A DNA stretch of 44,359 bases from Chryseobacterium sp. SN22. Its GTDB lineage: Bacteria > Bacteroidota > Bacteroidia > Flavobacteriales > Weeksellaceae. The position numbers and the translations under genes are program-made. The stretch spans positions 1-44,359 of the forward strand of contig NZ_VTSX01000032.1 in assembly GCF_008329705.1 (NCBI RefSeq). Direction: 5' to 3'. Shown here one piece after another: positions 7,347-14,657 of the stretch (position 1 is the first letter of the stretch; every line of letters begins with the position of its first letter). The notes below the pieces were generated by a model. The model worked only from the letters and a program-made list of their open reading frames with translations. It had not been told where the DNA came from and ran no database searches.

Positions 7347-7840
7347 AAAAACTCCTTTTCTTTTTTTCGGTATTGATATTTTTTTCCTTTACCGAAAGCA
7401 AGCATCCCTATCACGTTGGTTCGGTGGAAATCAACTACAATCAGAAATCAAAGACTTTTGAAATTACCGGACGTTTTTTTCTGGATGACCTGGAGAACGG
7501 GTTAAACACCAAATATGGGAAATCCCTGCATTTCAACGATCCGAAATTTAAAGCCCAGCTCAACGAATTCCTGAAAAATTACGCTTCCGAATATTTTAAG
7601 CTGAAAGCCAACAACAAATTCCTGAATGTAAATTATGTAGGTTACGAGGAAGATCATGAGTCCGTCAACATCTATCTTGAGTCTGAAAAGATCGAGGCTC
7701 CTAAAAAAGTAGAAGCTGCCGTGAGTTTCCTGTATAATTTATTTGATGACCAGATCAATATCGTCCATATCGTCGTGAACGGAGAACGCAAAAGCGAAAA
7801 GCTGACCTACCCGAACCGGTATCTGTTCCAGCAGTTTTAA
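7343..7840 (+). CDS. DUF6702-family exported protein (165 aa)
   Basis: Residues 1-18 (MKKLLFFFSVLIFFSFTE) form a signal peptide, and the mature protein begins KHPYHVGSVEINYN, which I recognise as the DUF6702 pattern. The function of the family is not established. It is likely periplasmic and strand-rich. The start overlaps the stop of the broken toxin by four bases (ATGA), so the gene is translationally coupled to the toxin-antitoxin unit. Its stop (7838-7840) abuts the stop of convergent acpH (7841-7843) with no base between and no visible terminator. Confidence 0.88.
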   Translation: MKKLLFFFSVLIFFSFTESKHPYHVGSVEINYNQKSKTFEITGRFFLDDLENGLNTKYGKSLHFNDPKFKAQLNEFLKNYASEYFKLKANNKFLNVNYVGYEEDHESVNIYLESEKIEAPKKVEAAVSFLYNLFDDQINIVHIVVNGERKSEKLTYPNRYLFQQF

Positions 7841-8434
7841 TCAGTTTTCCAGCTGCAGCAGGGCATGGATGCCTTTGGCGTGCTCCAACAGATCCGGAAA
7901 AAAATCATCATAACATTCCTGAAGGAAATTTTTATTTTTCAGAAAAGCTTCATGAACGGGAATATCCGTATTTAAATATTTAGCTTTGTTGAGCACATTC
8001 CGCATGCTGTAGCCGATGTTTTTTTCGTACCGGTAATTGTACAGCCAGTCGCCTTCTTCCATTTTTTCCAGCATTCTCCTGAAATTTTCGGGCAGGTATT
8101 CCTCATGTTCATTCAGAACACGATACACTTTTACCGAATGGTTTTTCCAACCTTTTAAGGAATGTAAATTCAGGTCATTGGCTACAAAATAATCCATGGC
8201 CACATCCACAAATGCTCCCGCATATAATCTTACCAAAGGCGCAAACGCCTTCTTCGCTTCATGGATAGCCGGATGGGCATCGGTAAATGTATCAATCGCC
8301 CGGTGCATCGTAATCCCGTCCTGAATGTCTTTCGGGAAAGAAAAGCGGTCCCTGTTCCGGATGAAATCCTCCAGGAACTGGCCGACGATCTGCCCGTCGG
8401 TGAAAGATAAAAAGGAATGGGCGAGGTAATTCAT
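7841..8434 (-). CDS. acpH: Acyl carrier protein phosphodiesterase (DUF479, 197 aa)
   Basis: AcpH removes the 4'-phosphopantetheine arm from holo-ACP. The N-terminus MNYLAHSFLSFTDGQIVGQF and the later MHRAIDTFTDAHP with VAMDYFVANDL match the family, whose His and Asp residues bind metal. I chose ATG 8434, which gives MNYLAH as in E. coli AcpH. A longer frame from a TTG at 8482 would begin inside the palindrome at 8467-8495 and adds 16 residues with no family match. It is the last gene of a minus-strand series radA, transposase, acpH. Confidence 0.9.
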   Translation of the reverse strand: MNYLAHSFLSFTDGQIVGQFLEDFIRNRDRFSFPKDIQDGITMHRAIDTFTDAHPAIHEAKKAFAPLVRLYAGAFVDVAMDYFVANDLNLHSLKGWKNHSVKVYRVLNEHEEYLPENFRRMLEKMEEGDWLYNYRYEKNIGYSMRNVLNKAKYLNTDIPVHEAFLKNKNFLQECYDDFFPDLLEHAKGIHALLQLEN

Positions 8435-8466
8435 TACGTGAAGATAGGAAATTTTTGCAAGCGAAG

Positions 8467-8495
8467 CGTTGTTAGGGCTCAAAGCTCTAACAACG
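8467..8495. repeat. REP-like palindrome, left copy
   Basis: CGTTGTTAGGGCT and AGCTCTAACAACG pair over 13 bp (one G-T) around the loop CAA. It lies directly against the transposase stop codon (8496-8498). Its twin is at 9059-9087; no other copy was seen in the window. Confidence 0.85.
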
Positions 8496-9035
8496 TTATC
8501 CTAGCAGCGCTAGGATCTCCTCCAGCGCCAGCATCGGATCATGAATCCCGTTGCTGATTTTAAACAAAGACGAATGGCGGTACTCTTCAACGTTTTGGGT
8601 AATGCCATATTTCAGCGGATTGTTATGGATGTAGTGAATCGTGTTAACTAGCTGCTGATTGGAAGTAATCAATATCCTTCTAAACGGTAATTCAAAAAGT
8701 TTTCCTGTTCTTCCGAAATGTTTATTGATGGCCTGGGTATAGCTGTTGAACGTGTTGGAAAACTGCTGGCTGATGATTTTGGAAACTTCGGTCTGATCTT
8801 TATGAGGAAAAGCTTCTCTGATTTCCTGTTCCGATTTTATACGGACAAGAAAGTGAAAATGATTCCGTAAAAGGCAATAGGCATATACCGTAGCAACGGA
8901 GAATATTTTATTCCGCATCAGAGAAAGGAAATAATGATAATTCTGTTCATTGAAGAATAACTTTTGTCCGTTAATTCCTCTGTTGAAAATGTGATAGAAG
9001 CATTGTGCTTCCAAAGGATAAACATTTTTTTTCAT
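8496..9035 (-). CDS. REP-associated tyrosine transposase (Y1_Tnp, IS200-like, 179 aa)
   Basis: A single-strand DNA nickase-ligase of the HUH class. The HUH motif is at His59-Phe60-His61 in LLRNHFHFLVRI, and the catalytic tyrosine is probably Tyr99 in FSNTFNSYTQAINKHFGR, followed by GRTGKLFELPF, which is typical of RAYTs. IHYIHNNPLKYGI is another family hallmark. The gene is full length and looks intact. It is framed by palindromes at 8467-8495 and 9059-9087. A further perfect 8-bp hairpin (8498-8516) lies in its last codons and a 13-base palindrome TTTAACGGTTAAA (9046-9058) lies before its start, possibly for self-control. RAYTs are usually single-copy and domesticated rather than active insertion sequences. 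Confidence 0.93.
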   Translation of the reverse strand: MKKNVYPLEAQCFYHIFNRGINGQKLFFNEQNYHYFLSLMRNKIFSVATVYAYCLLRNHFHFLVRIKSEQEIREAFPHKDQTEVSKIISQQFSNTFNSYTQAINKHFGRTGKLFELPFRRILITSNQQLVNTIHYIHNNPLKYGITQNVEEYRHSSLFKISNGIHDPMLALEEILALLG

Positions 9036-9058
9036 AAGCGTGTTTTTTAACGGTTAAA

Positions 9059-9087
9059 GGTTGTTAGAGCTTAGAGCTCTAACAACC
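9059..9087. repeat. REP-like palindrome, right copy
   Basis: GGTTGTTAGAGCT and AGCTCTAACAACC form a perfect 13-bp stem with loop TAG. The last base is shared with the radA stop codon (9087-9089), so it may also help end radA transcription. Confidence 0.88.
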
Positions 9088-10439
9088 TAGAAGAGGCGTT
9101 CGTGAAAATCTTCGATCTTGCTTACTTCTTCGATCTTGATTCCGAATTTTTTCTTCGGGAGTTTATTCAGATTGGAAATAAAAATCTTCTCGTAGCCTAA
9201 TTTTTCGGCTTCGGTAATCCTTTGTTCGGCCTGGGCAATCGGGCGGATTTCCCCGCTGAGGCCAATTTCTCCGGCAAAACAGTAATGTTCGGAGATGGCA
9301 ACGTCATCATTGGAGGATAGGATGGATGCTACGACGGCGAGATCCAGTGCGGGATCATCAGTCTTTATTCCTCCGGTAATGTTCAGGAAGACATCTTTGG
9401 CACCGAGCTGGAAGCCTGCTCTTTTTTCGAGGACGGCGAGCAGCATATTCAGTCTTTTGGCATCAAAACCGGTAGAACTCCTCTGTGGCGTTCCATATAC
9501 GGCGGTGCTTACCAGGGCCTGGATTTCCAGCAGCATCGGCCGGTTTCCCTCCAGGGTCACTGCTACCGAATTTCCGGAAAGCTCCTCAAATTTTTTGGTG
9601 ATGAGAATTTCAGAAGGGTTCTTAATTTCCTTTAGACCCTGGGAAACCATTTCGTAAATCCCGATCTCCGAAGTGGATCCGAAACGGTTCTTGTTGGCTC
9701 TGAGCAATCGGAAGAGGTGGTTTCGGTCGCCGTCAAAATTCAATACGACATCCACCATATGCTCCAATACTTTCGGGCCGGCGATCTGCCCGTCTTTGGT
9801 AATATGTCCCACTAAAAACACTGGGACATTGTTTTCTTTAGCGTATTTAATAATTTCGTTGGAGCATTCCCTGATCTGGGAAACGGTTCCCGGCGAGCTT
9901 TCAATCAGTTGTGACTGCAAGGTCTGGATGGAATCGATGATGACGAAATCAGGATCCAGCTTCTTGGCTTCGTGAAGGATTTTCTCAAGATTGGTTTCCG
10001 TGAAAAGGAAGCAGTTGGGATTCTGGATGTCCGTAAGCCGGTCGGCCCTCATTTTAATCTGGGAAGCGCTTTCTTCGCCTGAAACATAGAAAATTTTCTT
10101 TTTCATCTTCAAAGCCAGCTGAAGGAGCAGCGTGGATTTTCCGATTCCGGGCTCGCCACCGATCAAAGTAACGGAACCCAATACAATACCGCCACCAAGC
10201 ACCCGGTTGAGCTCTTCGGAAGGCGTCTTGATCCTCGGTTCCTCACTGGTCTCTACCTCAATGATATTGATGACATTCTGTTTCGATTTTGAAAAAGGCG
10301 GGGTTTTGTGGGAAGAAGGTTTTTCCACGATTTCTTCTACCAGGGTATTCCACTGTCCGCAGCTTTTGCATTGCCCCATCCATTGGGAATACTGGGCGCC
10401 GCAATTCTGACAGAAATATGCTGTTTTTAATTTTGCCAT
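9087..10439 (-). CDS. radA: DNA repair protein RadA (450 aa)
   Basis: RadA is a RecA-like ATPase that drives branch migration of recombination intermediates. In order: a C4 zinc finger (Cys10, Cys13, Cys24, Cys27), a Walker A motif GGEPGIGKST at residues 94-103, a Walker B region ending FVIIDSIQTL, the RadA-specific KNRFG motif in LLRANKNRFGS, and a C-terminal Lon-protease-like domain with GGIKTDDPALDLA. Length is normal. Divergent from the membrane protein at 10499; the transposase unit lies immediately downstream. Confidence 0.98.
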   Translation of the reverse strand: MAKLKTAYFCQNCGAQYSQWMGQCKSCGQWNTLVEEIVEKPSSHKTPPFSKSKQNVINIIEVETSEEPRIKTPSEELNRVLGGGIVLGSVTLIGGEPGIGKSTLLLQLALKMKKKIFYVSGEESASQIKMRADRLTDIQNPNCFLFTETNLEKILHEAKKLDPDFVIIDSIQTLQSQLIESSPGTVSQIRECSNEIIKYAKENNVPVFLVGHITKDGQIAGPKVLEHMVDVVLNFDGDRNHLFRLLRANKNRFGSTSEIGIYEMVSQGLKEIKNPSEILITKKFEELSGNSVAVTLEGNRPMLLEIQALVSTAVYGTPQRSSTGFDAKRLNMLLAVLEKRAGFQLGAKDVFLNITGGIKTDDPALDLAVVASILSSNDDVAISEHYCFAGEIGLSGEIRPIAQAEQRITEAEKLGYEKIFISNLNKLPKKKFGIKIEEVSKIEDFHERLF

Positions 10440-10498
10440 ACTGCGAAGTTCAAAAATTTTTTTGGATTTTTCCTCCGGATTTTAATTAATTTTCGTCC

Positions 10499-10906
10499 AT
10501 GAAAAATATTTTTTTAAGCCTGGCAGTTTTTGTGGCCATGTCATTGTTACATACGCAATTTACAGATTGGGAAGTGGGTTTTCTGAAATTACCGGGCGGA
10601 AGTTATGGAATGTTCTCGGTATTTATGCTTATTTTTTGCTCTGTCATTACCGGAATAGGCCTGCTGACGGCTGTTATTTTCAGAAAAACGTATTATTCCA
10701 TTCTGAGAATGGCTGTTTTATTCGAAATTATTTATCTTTTGTTCCTGATTATTTCAGGGAATAATCCCTTTTTATATTTTTATGAAGCGACTAATGAAAA
10801 CCTTTTAATGATAATGGTTTATGGGAATGCAGTAGTTGTATTCATTATTATGTATTTAGTCCACTTGTTGTATTCTAAAATAAATTCATCGGCTGATAAA
10901 AAATAA
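10499..10906 (+). CDS. Small hypothetical membrane protein (135 aa)
   Basis: I do not recognise the family. Four hydrophobic segments are visible: about residues 3-18, 35-60, 68-88 and 100-123, so it is an inner-membrane protein. The loop after the first segment reads HTQFTDWEVGFLKLPGG. The C-terminus is short and charged (YSKINSSADKK). It is divergent from radA, and the gap of 59 bases must hold both promoters. The YceI gene follows but has its own promoter. Confidence 0.8.
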   Translation: MKNIFLSLAVFVAMSLLHTQFTDWEVGFLKLPGGSYGMFSVFMLIFCSVITGIGLLTAVIFRKTYYSILRMAVLFEIIYLLFLIISGNNPFLYFYEATNENLLMIMVYGNAVVVFIIMYLVHLLYSKINSSADKK

Positions 10907-10938
10907 CATAGATCAACAGTATATTACGGCAACTGATT

Positions 10939-10946
10939 TATATTTG
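10939..10946 (+). promoter_or_regulatory. -7 promoter element of the YceI gene
   Basis: TATATTTG, an exact TAnnTTTG match, 27 bases before ATG 10974. Confidence 0.65.
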
Positions 10947-10973
10947 CTGAAGAAATTAATATAAAATAATAAT

Positions 10974-11543
10974 ATGAAAAAAGTATTTTTAACCTTTGTA
11001 CTGGCATTATTCAGTATGGTGAGTTTTGCACAGACAGCATGGAAAGTAGATCCGATGCATTCTTCAGTAAATTTCAACATCAAGCACATGGGAATCAGTT
11101 TTGTGCAGGGACGGTTTGATAAATTTGACGGAAAAGTAATAGCCGCTGCTGATCATCTGAACAATGCGGAATTTTCTTTTTTTGTTGAGGTGAATTCTAT
11201 CAACACCGGTGTTGAAATGAGAGACAAGCATCTTAAGAGTGCGGACTTCTTCGATACTGAAAAATTTCCGAGAATGACTTTTGAATCAGGATCCGTTACG
11301 AAAGATAAAAACAATACCTATCTGCTGAAAGGAAAACTGACGATTAAGGACGTAACCAGGGAGATTACCGTTCCGGTAACTTTCGGAGGGGTAAGTAAAA
11401 ACCAACAGGGAAAAGAAGTAATGGGATTCCAGGCCACCTTCAAAGTAAACCGTCTGGATTATAACATCAAGTATGATCCTACAGGAGCCGGTGTAGCCAA
11501 AGACGTTGATGTTAACTTATATTTTGAGTTAATCAAACAATAA
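10974..11543 (+). CDS. YceI-family periplasmic lipid-binding protein (189 aa)
   Basis: Signal peptide at residues 1-19 (MKKVFLTFVLALFSMVSFA) followed by AWKVDPMHSSVNFNIKHMG, the family opening. YceI proteins form a lipocalin-like barrel that binds isoprenoid or other long-chain lipids in the periplasm. Further family marks are MRDKHLKSADFFDTEKFP and KGKLTIKDVTREITVPVTF. Single-gene unit with its own promoter and a strong terminator at 11569-11601. Ligand not predictable. Confidence 0.96.
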   Translation: MKKVFLTFVLALFSMVSFAQTAWKVDPMHSSVNFNIKHMGISFVQGRFDKFDGKVIAAADHLNNAEFSFFVEVNSINTGVEMRDKHLKSADFFDTEKFPRMTFESGSVTKDKNNTYLLKGKLTIKDVTREITVPVTFGGVSKNQQGKEVMGFQATFKVNRLDYNIKYDPTGAGVAKDVDVNLYFELIKQ

Positions 11544-11568
11544 TCTAATTACATCAATTTGGTTTTAG

Positions 11569-11601
11569 AAAAAGGTTTTCAGGATATTGAAAACCTTTTT
11601 T
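11569..11601 (+). terminator. Bidirectional terminator between YceI and PAP2 genes
   Basis: AAAAAGGTTTTC pairs perfectly with GAAAACCTTTTT around an 8-base loop; T runs on both strands let it serve the two convergent genes. Confidence 0.88.
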
Positions 11602-11613
11602 GCTTTTAAGATG

Positions 11614-12516
11614 TTATGCTATTGAGCGGTCTGATCCTTTATTTTTCTGATAACGATAGCCTGCAATAAACATGACCAGTGCAGGTAAGAAAAGGAAAAA
11701 TCCTACAGCTCCTAGGTATTTACTAAGCAATAAAGCGGCTAAAATGAAGATCAATCCCGCCAGGAAATAATAATTGGCAACCCGTAGATTCCGGTATCCG
11801 CGATTGTTTCTGCGATAAGGGATAATGATAAAGCTAAGGTGCGCCAGAATGGCTCCGTTCATAACATCAATCAGATGGTGCTGATAAGTCGTCAGTGTCG
11901 AAATGCCTAAAAGAATCAGCCAGATCATTAGGAAAATCCGCCATTTTGAAAGATCTTTAAATACGGACCAGAATACAAAAGCGAAAGCAATATGCAGCGA
12001 CGGAGATTGATTGAAAGGCGAGTCGAATGTTTTCAGAAATGAAAAAGGCAGCCCCAGAATACTGTGGGAAACTTCAGGTTTGGCAAATGAAAACCGTAAG
12101 GGAATGGTAATGAAAAAGATGCCGGCTATAATGGTTACAAAAAGCATACGCCAGGTTAATATTTTTAACTGGTATTTATCCTTGCAGGAAAAAAATACGG
12201 TGCAGAAAAAAAGCCCGCCTGCCATATACGGAATAATGGATAAAGGCAGAAAGGGAATCGATTTTTCGAAATCAAAGGTGAATGAGGGGACGTGATCCAA
12301 AGAAGAAGCATACCAGGTGCAAAGATTGTAAACCATCATGAATACAACCGTACAGAGGGTTAATGCAAATGCCTGCTGCCGGATTTTCAATTGTTTTTCC
12401 GTCATTCTCTTTTTTAACATCACGATATTCAGCAACGAATAGGAAATGCCCGATCGTGATTTCATCATGCGTTTTACCTTTGAAGGCGAAATGGCTGTTT
12501 TTTGTTCTTCAATCAC
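11614..12516 (-). CDS. PAP2-like membrane phosphatase or transferase (300 aa)
   Basis: A polytopic membrane protein with the second and third motifs of the PAP2 superfamily: QSPSLHIAFAF and LTTYQHHLIDVMNG, which supply the catalytic histidines. Such enzymes act on lipid phosphates such as phosphatidic acid or undecaprenyl pyrophosphate, or transfer head groups. The usual first motif (KxxxxxxRP) is not evident, so activity is uncertain and an inositol-phosphoryl-transferase-like enzyme is possible. Six or more hydrophobic segments are visible. The start is unsure: GTG at 12516 or ATG at 12468, which drops 16 polar residues. It converges on the YceI gene and shares its terminator. Confidence 0.85.
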   Translation of the reverse strand: MIEEQKTAISPSKVKRMMKSRSGISYSLLNIVMLKKRMTEKQLKIRQQAFALTLCTVVFMMVYNLCTWYASSLDHVPSFTFDFEKSIPFLPLSIIPYMAGGLFFCTVFFSCKDKYQLKILTWRMLFVTIIAGIFFITIPLRFSFAKPEVSHSILGLPFSFLKTFDSPFNQSPSLHIAFAFVFWSVFKDLSKWRIFLMIWLILLGISTLTTYQHHLIDVMNGAILAHLSFIIIPYRRNNRGYRNLRVANYYFLAGLIFILAALLLSKYLGAVGFFLFLPALVMFIAGYRYQKNKGSDRSIA

Positions 12517-12551
12517 CTTGGAAATGATTTTATGTCAGTTAAAAATGAGTT

Positions 12552-12722
12552 TTATTGGTAACCTGAAGCGATGGTATTTAAGGAAAAAACTTCGGCATTC
12601 TGCCATTCGCAGGATAACGCAGGGTATAATTGAATGAACCGAAATTTTATTTTTAGTATAAAGAAACGGTAAAAGGCTCGGCAGCTGCTGCACCTTTGAC
12701 TTGTGGTATGTGCGGAAATCAT
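12552..12722 (-). CDS. Possible small gene (56 aa), uncertain
   Basis: An ATG 27 bases past the predicted start of transcription from the minus-strand element at 12756-12763 opens a 56-codon frame. The product would be basic and aromatic-rich, with Cys residues in QRCSSCR and LSCEW. No family is recognised. It may instead be the long 5' leader of the PAP2 gene. Confidence 0.25.
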   Translation of the reverse strand: MISAHTTSQRCSSCRAFYRFFILKIKFRFIQLYPALSCEWQNAEVFSLNTIASGYQ

Positions 12723-12755
12723 TGTTAATATTGACTTTTTTGCGTTTTGGATTAT

Positions 12756-12763
12756 CAAATATA
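12756..12763 (-). promoter_or_regulatory. -7 promoter element, leftward
   Basis: TATATTTG on the minus strand. Either the promoter of the PAP2 gene with a leader of over 230 bases, or of the small frame at 12552-12722. Confidence 0.5.
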
Positions 12764-12827
12764 AATAAAAAAAATTGTTAAATTTCAGAAAACACCCTGC
12801 TATTTTCCAATTGATAAATCTAAAAAA

Positions 12828-12858
12828 TTGCTTTGTATTTCTTTTTCCCATAACTTTG
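12828..12858 (+). promoter_or_regulatory. Promoter of pyrG (-33 and -7)
   Basis: TTG at 12828-12830, a 20-base spacer, then TAACTTTG at 12851-12858. The start of transcription would be about 9 bases before ATG 12874, giving a very short leader and ruling out the longer frame from 12775. Confidence 0.7.
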
Positions 12859-12873
12859 CACAAACCTAATCTA

Positions 12874-14481
12874 ATGAGTAAAAAGAATACTAAGTACATC
12901 TTTGTGACAGGAGGTGTGACTTCATCTTTGGGAAAGGGAATCGTTTCTGCTTCTCTGGGCCTTCTACTAAAATCACGTGGCTTCAACGTAACCATCCAAA
13001 AGCTTGATCCTTACATCAACATTGATCCGGGAACTTTGAATCCGTATGAACATGGAGAATGCTATGTAACCGAAGACGGTGCGGAGACGGATCTGGATTT
13101 AGGTCACTATGAGCGCTACCTGGATGCGCCGACTTCCCAAAACAACAACGTTACGACAGGGAAAATCTACCAGACGGTAATTGAAAAGGAAAGAAAAGGA
13201 GATTTCCTGGGGAAAACGGTTCAGGTAATTCCTCACATCACGAACGAAATCAAACGGAGAATTAAAATTTTATCCAAACAGGATTATGACATCATCATTA
13301 CAGAGATCGGTGGGACGGTAGGCGATATTGAATCCCTTCCCTATATCGAAACGGTTCGTCAGCTGAAATGGGAACTGGGAGAAAAGAATTCAATGGTGAT
13401 TCACCTTACTTTATTGCCATATCTTGCTTCCAGCGGAGAATTAAAAACAAAACCTTCCCAGCATTCGGTTCGCCAGCTGATGGAAAGCGGAATCATGGCG
13501 GACGTCCTGGTTTGCCGTACGGAGCATAAAATCCCGAAGGATCAGAGAGCAAAATTAGCCCAGTTCTGTAATGTTCCGTTGGACAATGTAATTGAATGTA
13601 AAGATCTCGAGACCATCTATGAAGTTCCGATGTACCTTCAGAAGCAGAACTTCGATGATGTGGTTTTAAAAGAACTGGATCTGAAAAGCGATAAGGACGC
13701 AGATCTTAAAGAATGGAAAACCTTTTTAAAAAAATTCCAGAATCCTAAGAAATCGGTGGAGATCGCTTTGGTTGGAAAATATGTTTCCCTGCAGGATTCA
13801 TACATTTCAATTGCCGAGGCTTTCAAACACGCCGGTGCGGACCAGGAAACCGAAGTGAAGATCAGATGGGTATACAGCGGAGATCTTACAAAAGAAAATA
13901 TAGAAGAAACCTTAGCCGGGGTAAACGGTATCCTTGTGGCTCCCGGATTCGGCGACCGGGGAATTGAAGGAAAAGTACTGACGGCTCAGTATGCCCGGGA
14001 AAATAAAGTTCCGATGCTGGGAATCTGTCTGGGAATGCAGATCATGACCATCGAGTTTGCGAGAAATGTTTTAGGATATTCTAAAGCCAACTCCATGGAA
14101 TTCGATACTTCCACGGAACATCCTGTCATTTCACTCATGGAAGAGCAGAAAAATGTAGTGGATAAAGGCGGAACCATGCGTTTGGGAGCATGGAAATGTT
14201 CTTTAAAAAATGGCTCTAAGCTTAACGATATTTACGGTGCTAAAAATATTACAGAGAGACACCGTCACCGGTATGAATTCAACAGCGATTATATCGGGGA
14301 ATTTGAGAAAAACGGTTTTCAGGCTACCGGAACAAATCCTGAAACGGGATTGGTAGAAGCATTGGAAATGCCGGATCACCCGTTCTACGTAGGGGTTCAG
14401 TATCACCCGGAATATAAGAGTACGGTTTATACACCGCACCCTTTATTTATTGCTTTTGTGAAAGCATGTGCCCAGAAGTAA
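12874..14481 (+). CDS. pyrG: CTP synthase (535 aa)
   Basis: Converts UTP to CTP using ATP and glutamine-derived ammonia. The synthetase domain opens KYIFVTGGVTSSLGKGI (the P-loop) and includes DLDLGHYERYLD. The glutaminase domain has the nucleophile Cys385 in GICLGMQ and the partner His-Glu in YHPEYKS near the C-terminus. The frame is open from 12775, but ATG 12874 gives the family start MSKKNTKYIFVTGG, and the promoter at 12828-12858 lies inside the extra part. Length is normal for the family. A perfect hairpin follows at 14511-14540. Confidence 0.98.
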   Translation: MSKKNTKYIFVTGGVTSSLGKGIVSASLGLLLKSRGFNVTIQKLDPYINIDPGTLNPYEHGECYVTEDGAETDLDLGHYERYLDAPTSQNNNVTTGKIYQTVIEKERKGDFLGKTVQVIPHITNEIKRRIKILSKQDYDIIITEIGGTVGDIESLPYIETVRQLKWELGEKNSMVIHLTLLPYLASSGELKTKPSQHSVRQLMESGIMADVLVCRTEHKIPKDQRAKLAQFCNVPLDNVIECKDLETIYEVPMYLQKQNFDDVVLKELDLKSDKDADLKEWKTFLKKFQNPKKSVEIALVGKYVSLQDSYISIAEAFKHAGADQETEVKIRWVYSGDLTKENIEETLAGVNGILVAPGFGDRGIEGKVLTAQYARENKVPMLGICLGMQIMTIEFARNVLGYSKANSMEFDTSTEHPVISLMEEQKNVVDKGGTMRLGAWKCSLKNGSKLNDIYGAKNITERHRHRYEFNSDYIGEFEKNGFQATGTNPETGLVEALEMPDHPFYVGVQYHPEYKSTVYTPHPLFIAFVKACAQK

Positions 14482-14510
14482 AGTAATTAAAAATTAAAGA
14501 CGTCATATAA

Positions 14511-14540
14511 AACTCAGGCTGAGAATAATCAGCCTGAGTT
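14511..14540 (+). terminator. Terminator-like hairpin after pyrG
   Basis: AACTCAGGCTGA and TCAGCCTGAGTT form a perfect 12-bp stem with a 6-base loop. The following tract (TATTATATAG) is only partly T-rich. Confidence 0.7.
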
Positions 14541-14587
14541 TATTATATAGTAATAGATTAAAGGATAGAGTTTTGATAAAAAAACAG

Positions 14588-14595
14588 TATTTTTG
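14588..14595 (+). promoter_or_regulatory. Possible -7 promoter element of yidC
   Basis: TATTTTTG fits TAnnTTTG and lies 62 bases before ATG 14658. The nearest TTTG upstream is only 12 bases away, so the -33 element is unclear. Confidence 0.45.
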
Positions 14596-14657
14596 TCGAC
14601 TTAAATCAGGTACATGAGATCGTGTACGGAAAAAGATAAAATTTAATTAAAGATAAA

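Larger units (their letters stand above)
8467..9087 (-). mobile_element. RAYT unit: tyrosine transposase gene framed by two REP-like palindromes
   Basis: The segment from one palindrome to the other (621 bp) holds only the transposase gene. The two 29-base palindromes share the stem core GTTGTTAGRGCT and differ in loop and outer base pair. The unit lies between radA and acpH; the right palindrome touches the radA stop codon. This layout matches known REP/RAYT units, in which the enzyme acts on such hairpins as single-stranded DNA. Confidence 0.75.
12517..12873. other. Region between the PAP2 gene and pyrG
   Basis: A 357-base stretch without a certain gene. It holds a -7 element on each strand (12756-12763 minus, 12851-12858 plus), a possible 56-codon minus-strand gene (12552-12722), and otherwise nothing I recognise. 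Confidence 0.6.

Noticed and set aside
12775..12873. N-terminal extension of CTP synthase by 33 residues
   Set aside because: The promoter lies within this stretch and the family begins at MSKKNTKYIFVTGG.
12552..12995. 147-codon minus-strand frame overlapping the pyrG start
   Set aside because: Its N-terminal part is antisense to pyrG coding sequence and the pyrG promoter; only the last 56 codons are worth considering.
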